From Bacillota bacterium (GTDB lineage: Bacteria; Bacillota; Clostridia; Christensenellales; Aristaeellaceae): 25,077 bases of DNA. The stretch is taken from assembly GCA_023404345.1 (NCBI GenBank), contig JAEYCB010000013.1:1-25077 (forward strand), read 5' to 3'. Under the pieces are notes generated by a model. It saw only the letters and a program-made list of their open reading frames with translations, ran no database searches and had not been told where the DNA came from. This document shows positions 22,932-25,077 of this stretch, piece after piece. The position numbers and the translations under genes are program-made. Position 1 is the stretch's first letter; every line of letters starts with the position of its first letter.

Positions 22932-24107
22932 TTACTGCTCAACGACCGCGTTGATGCCGTCGATGATGATATCGAAATAGGGAGCGCTGCGCACCTCAGA
23001 CTCATGGAAGTAGCCGTCGGAAACCATCTCGTTGCCTTCCAGGCCATAAGCGGTGGTGTAGGTGGTCAGCTCTTCGCCACCCACCGTGAAGGCAGAGCAA
23101 TCAAAGACATGCAGCGTGCCATCCTTGAGGGCAGCCTCAACCTCAGCCACCTTCTCGGCAGTTCCTTCGGGAACAGAGGCCTCATTGAGCTCGGTGATGT
23201 GCACCGCGCCATTGGAGTAGCCGTGGCACCAGTCCTTCGGAATCTCAGTGCCATCAATCACGCTCTGGATAGCAAAGGTCACATAGGCGCCCCAGTTGCA
23301 GGCAGCGGAGGTCAGAGCCTGGGTGGGAGCGGTGGGGATCATGGAGATGTTGTAGCCCACGATCGGCACGCCGGCAGCCTCACAGGCGGTGGCGGGGCCA
23401 ACGGTGTCAGAGTGCTGAGAAATCAGCACACAGCCATCAGCGATCAGAGCCTCAGCGGTCTCTTTTTCAAGAGCCATATCGGACCAGCTGTTGGTGTAGC
23501 GCACCTCCATGGTGGCGGAGGGGCACACGCTACGGGCGCCCAGGAAGAAGCTGGTGTAGCCGGAGATTACCTCGGCAAAGGGGAAAGCGCCCACATAACC
23601 GATCTTGGCCGTTTCGGCGGTGATGGTGCCATCCTCAATCATCTGGTTGAGCTTCATGCCGGCCACCACGCCGCTGACATAGCGGGCTTCATAGATGGCG
23701 GTGAAGTAGTTGTGGACGTTGGTCAGTTCGCTGGAGCTGGCGGCGGTGCCGGTAGCATGGCAGAACTGAATTTCGGGATATTCGGCAGCGGCCTGGAACA
23801 CATAGCTCTCCTGGCCGAAGCTGGTGGCGAAGATGATGTCGCAGCCGTTTTCGGCCAAGTCCACCGCGGCTTCGTAAGCGGCTTCGGTTTCGGGAATGTT
23901 GTACTTGATCATAACCTGATCGTCGCTGATGCCCAGGGCCTCCTGAGCAGCCTTGAGGCCATTGATGTGGTTGGCGGAATAGCCTTCGTTTTCGTCACCG
24001 ATGCAGATGTAGCCAACCTTGATTTCCTCCGCGGAAACCGCGGCGCTCGCGGCGGTCACGCCCAGAACCAGGCACAACGCCAGCAGCATGCTTACGAGCT
24101 TCTTCAT
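22932..24107 (-). CDS. BMP-family (nucleoside-type) substrate-binding protein
   Basis: A 391-residue exported receptor of the basic membrane protein family (PF02608, TmpC/PnrA/NupN-like), which supplies an ABC importer, usually for purine nucleosides. Key stretches are KVGYICIGDENEGYSANHI (30-48, the first binding loop), CDIIFATSFGQESYVFQAAA, KIGYVGAFPFAEVISGYTSF and GCVLISQHSDTVGPATACEA. A signal peptide covers about residues 1-26. C12 lies inside the hydrophobic stretch and is not in a lipobox, so the protein should be cut by signal peptidase I and not lipid-anchored, like the MglB of this window. AGGAGG lies 10 bp before the ATG. The gene is the first of a five-gene unit with the promoter at 24156-24184. 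Confidence 0.93.
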   Translation of the reverse strand: MKKLVSMLLALCLVLGVTAASAAVSAEEIKVGYICIGDENEGYSANHINGLKAAQEALGISDDQVMIKYNIPETEAAYEAAVDLAENGCDIIFATSFGQESYVFQAAAEYPEIQFCHATGTAASSSELTNVHNYFTAIYEARYVSGVVAGMKLNQMIEDGTITAETAKIGYVGAFPFAEVISGYTSFFLGARSVCPSATMEVRYTNSWSDMALEKETAEALIADGCVLISQHSDTVGPATACEAAGVPIVGYNISMIPTAPTQALTSAACNWGAYVTFAIQSVIDGTEIPKDWCHGYSNGAVHITELNEASVPEGTAEKVAEVEAALKDGTLHVFDCSAFTVGGEELTTYTTAYGLEGNEMVSDGYFHESEVRSAPYFDIIIDGINAVVEQ

Positions 24108-24155
24108 TGCGTTCCATCCTCCTGTAATCGACATAAACACCTAAGGGACCTGCTT

Positions 24156-24184
24156 ATCATACACCAGGTTTAGCGCTTTGTAAA
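24156..24184 (-). promoter_or_regulatory. Promoter of the BMP importer operon
   Basis: TTTACA (24184-24179) and TATGAT (24161-24156) with 17 bp spacing on the minus strand, about 50 bp before the binding-protein gene. Upstream (24185-24330) is strikingly AT-rich and could act as an UP element for this promoter. Confidence 0.82.
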
Positions 24185-24306
24185 GAAAAAAGGCGAACAT
24201 TTTTCGATAAAATTTTTAATGCGTTCGGAAAAAGACTCGTTATTATTGAAAATCTTTCTTCGAGAACCTCATTATCAAAACAAGCAAAAAAATTTTGCTA
24301 TATCTA

Positions 24307-24335
24307 TTGCAATTTCGGATTACGTCTGCTATAAT
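24307..24335 (+). promoter_or_regulatory. Promoter of the tRNA-Arg gene
   Basis: TTGCAA (24307-24312) and TATAAT (24330-24335) with 17 bp spacing lie 48 bp before the tRNA. A small AGAGC/GCTCT stem lies in the leader, near 24353-24367. Confidence 0.8.
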
Positions 24336-24382
24336 AATTAAGCTGATTTGAGAGAGCAACGCGCTCTATCAATAAGGCATGT

Positions 24383-24459
24383 GGGCTCGTAGCTCAGCTG
24401 GATAGAGTGTTTGACTACGAATCAAAAGGTCGTGGGTTCGAATCCCGCCGGGCTCACCA
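24383..24459 (+). tRNA. tRNA-Arg (anticodon ACG)
   Basis: A complete 77-nt cloverleaf with CCA encoded at 24457-24459. The acceptor GGGCTCG pairs with CGGGCTC (two G-U pairs). The D arm starts TAGCTCAGCTGGATAGAGT. The anticodon stem TTTGA/TCAAA encloses loop CTACGAA with anticodon ACG. The T arm is GTGGG-TTCGAAT-CCCGC. The ACG anticodon (A34 becomes inosine) reads CGU, CGC and CGA arginine codons. Confidence 0.97.
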
Positions 24460-24464
24460 GAGAT

Positions 24465-24502
24465 AAAGCCTTAAACCATAACGGTTTGAGGCTTTTCTTT
24501 TT
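24465..24502 (+). terminator. Rho-independent terminator after the tRNA
   Basis: AAAGCCTTAAACC (24465-24477) pairs with GGTTTGAGGCTTT (24483-24495) with one T-G pair, followed by TTCTTTTT. It lies 5 bp after the CCA end. Confidence 0.88.
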
Positions 24503-24564
24503 GCCCTGAAGCCCTTCGAAACAAGGGTGTTTTGATGAAATCGGCGGTTTTATCAACCAGCATG

Positions 24565-25077
24565 TCAGTTTTCATCTTGAAAACAGGGCGCAAAAGTCTT
24601 ATTTTCATTGGGTTTCCGCGCGATATTGGATGTCAGTTTCGCTGTCAATTCACTGAATGCCACGCCCGCTGTCTGAATTCCTTCCAGGCGGCTATGTACA
24701 TAGCGGTTCATGGTGGTCTGGATGTCCGCATGGTCCGCAATCGTTTGCAGAGTTTTGACATCCGTGCCCGCCGCCTCCATTATGGTGAGATAGGTATGTC
24801 GAAAGATATGCGGCGTTGCGCCATGAAGGTTAACGGTTTTTCCAATGCGCTGCCATGCCCGGTCAAAGGCGCTTTCCGTGATAGGCGTATCCCCATTGCC
24901 CACAACAAAAAGGTGATCCTCTTTTGGGTGCAGATAAGGGCGCAGTTCCTTCACCATCGGGATTGAGCGCTGCCCTGCCGCGCTTTTTGGTGTTCCAACG
25001 ACGGGCTGATTGCCCTTGAAGGTTACATTGCGTTCAATGGAAATTAGTCCGGTATCAAAATCCAAATCGCCCCATTG
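24565..25077 (-). CDS. Tyrosine recombinase (phage-type integrase), C-terminal part
   Basis: The catalytic domain of a site-specific tyrosine recombinase, open at the window end, so the N-terminus and the first catalytic arginine are missing from view. The 170 visible residues begin with QWGDLDFDTGLISIERN. They include the beta-hairpin lysine in GTPKSAAGQRSIP (visible K31), the HxxR motif in TPHIFRHTYLT (H90, R93), the H of IADHADIQTT (H116) and the nucleophile in MNRYVHS (Y126). The G usual before that third histidine is D here. Five of the six catalytic positions are thus seen and intact. The gene reads toward the tRNA-Arg gene, 105 bp away, the usual arrangement of an integrative element inserted at a tRNA. 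The rest of the element would lie beyond 25077. Confidence 0.93.
   Translation of the reverse strand, partial: QWGDLDFDTGLISIERNVTFKGNQPVVGTPKSAAGQRSIPMVKELRPYLHPKEDHLFVVGNGDTPITESAFDRAWQRIGKTVNLHGATPHIFRHTYLTIMEAAGTDVKTLQTIADHADIQTTMNRYVHSRLEGIQTAGVAFSELTAKLTSNIARKPNENKTFAPCFQDEN

Noticed and set aside
24072..24107. Lipobox at C12 of the BMP binding protein
   Set aside because: The residue before the cysteine is Leu, not Gly, Ala or Ser, and the signal would be only 11 residues long.
23004..24173. A 389-codon plus-strand frame opposite the BMP binding protein
   Set aside because: It is Gly/Val/Ala/His-rich low-complexity sequence without domain or ribosome binding site; the minus-strand gene is well supported.
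1..25077. CRISPR arrays, transposases or a toxin-antitoxin pair
   Set aside because: No regular direct repeats with spacers, no transposase motifs and no small paired toxin genes were found. The only mobility gene is the partial recombinase at the right edge.

Overview
The window looks like chromosomal DNA of a Gram-positive Clostridia-type bacterium (Bacillota). The signs are a GC-rich but otherwise clostridial style of gene, strong AAGGAGG ribosome binding sites, diaminopimelate synthesis through the aminotransferase DapL, an S-box (SAM-I) riboswitch in front of metK, an ECF-transporter S component, and rho-independent terminators. The lineage cannot be fixed further from the sequence alone; a gut-associated Christensenellales or Oscillospirales member would fit. 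Genes are densely packed and no stretch over 300 bases is empty.

Layout. Positions 1-159 hold stacked inverted repeats. Positions 160-2313 (minus) are a dapF-dapL lysine/meso-diaminopimelate operon with its own promoter. Positions 2316-4913 (minus) are a stress-type operon: ECF sigma factor, a membrane protein joining an anti-sigma-like N-terminus to a DUF4349 domain, and a secreted SIMPL-domain protein, with promoter and terminator visible. An acyl-ACP thioesterase (minus) is divergent from a plus-strand group of a DUF1858 CxxC protein, a ferritin-like diiron protein and an ECF-transporter S component (5765-7177).

Positions 7281-11268 (plus) are a complete mglBAC-type galactose/glucose ABC importer with promoter, intercistronic hairpins and terminator. 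After it come a secreted protein of unknown function (plus), a short-form alanyl-tRNA synthetase (minus), a small secreted FMN-binding protein (plus), and metK under a SAM riboswitch (plus). Next are an XRE regulator (minus) whose C-terminal half is shifted out of frame by one base, a divergent gene of unknown function, and an NlpC/P60-SH3 endopeptidase without a signal peptide.

Positions 18417-24161 (minus) are a second ABC importer operon of the BMP/nucleoside type: binding protein, double ATPase, two permeases and, as last gene, an amidohydrolase. Its cistrons overlap by 4 bp or lie close together, so the hydrolase probably acts on the imported compound. The right edge has a tRNA-Arg(ACG) gene with promoter and terminator, then the C-terminal catalytic part of a tyrosine recombinase running off the window. 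This is the usual arrangement at the end of an integrative element inserted at a tRNA gene.

No wholly new system is evident. The points most worth checking are the sigma/DUF4349/SIMPL operon, the BMP importer with its amidohydrolase, the truncated AlaRS, the broken XRE gene with its symmetric divergent promoter region, the two binding proteins without lipoboxes, and the recombinase-tRNA boundary.
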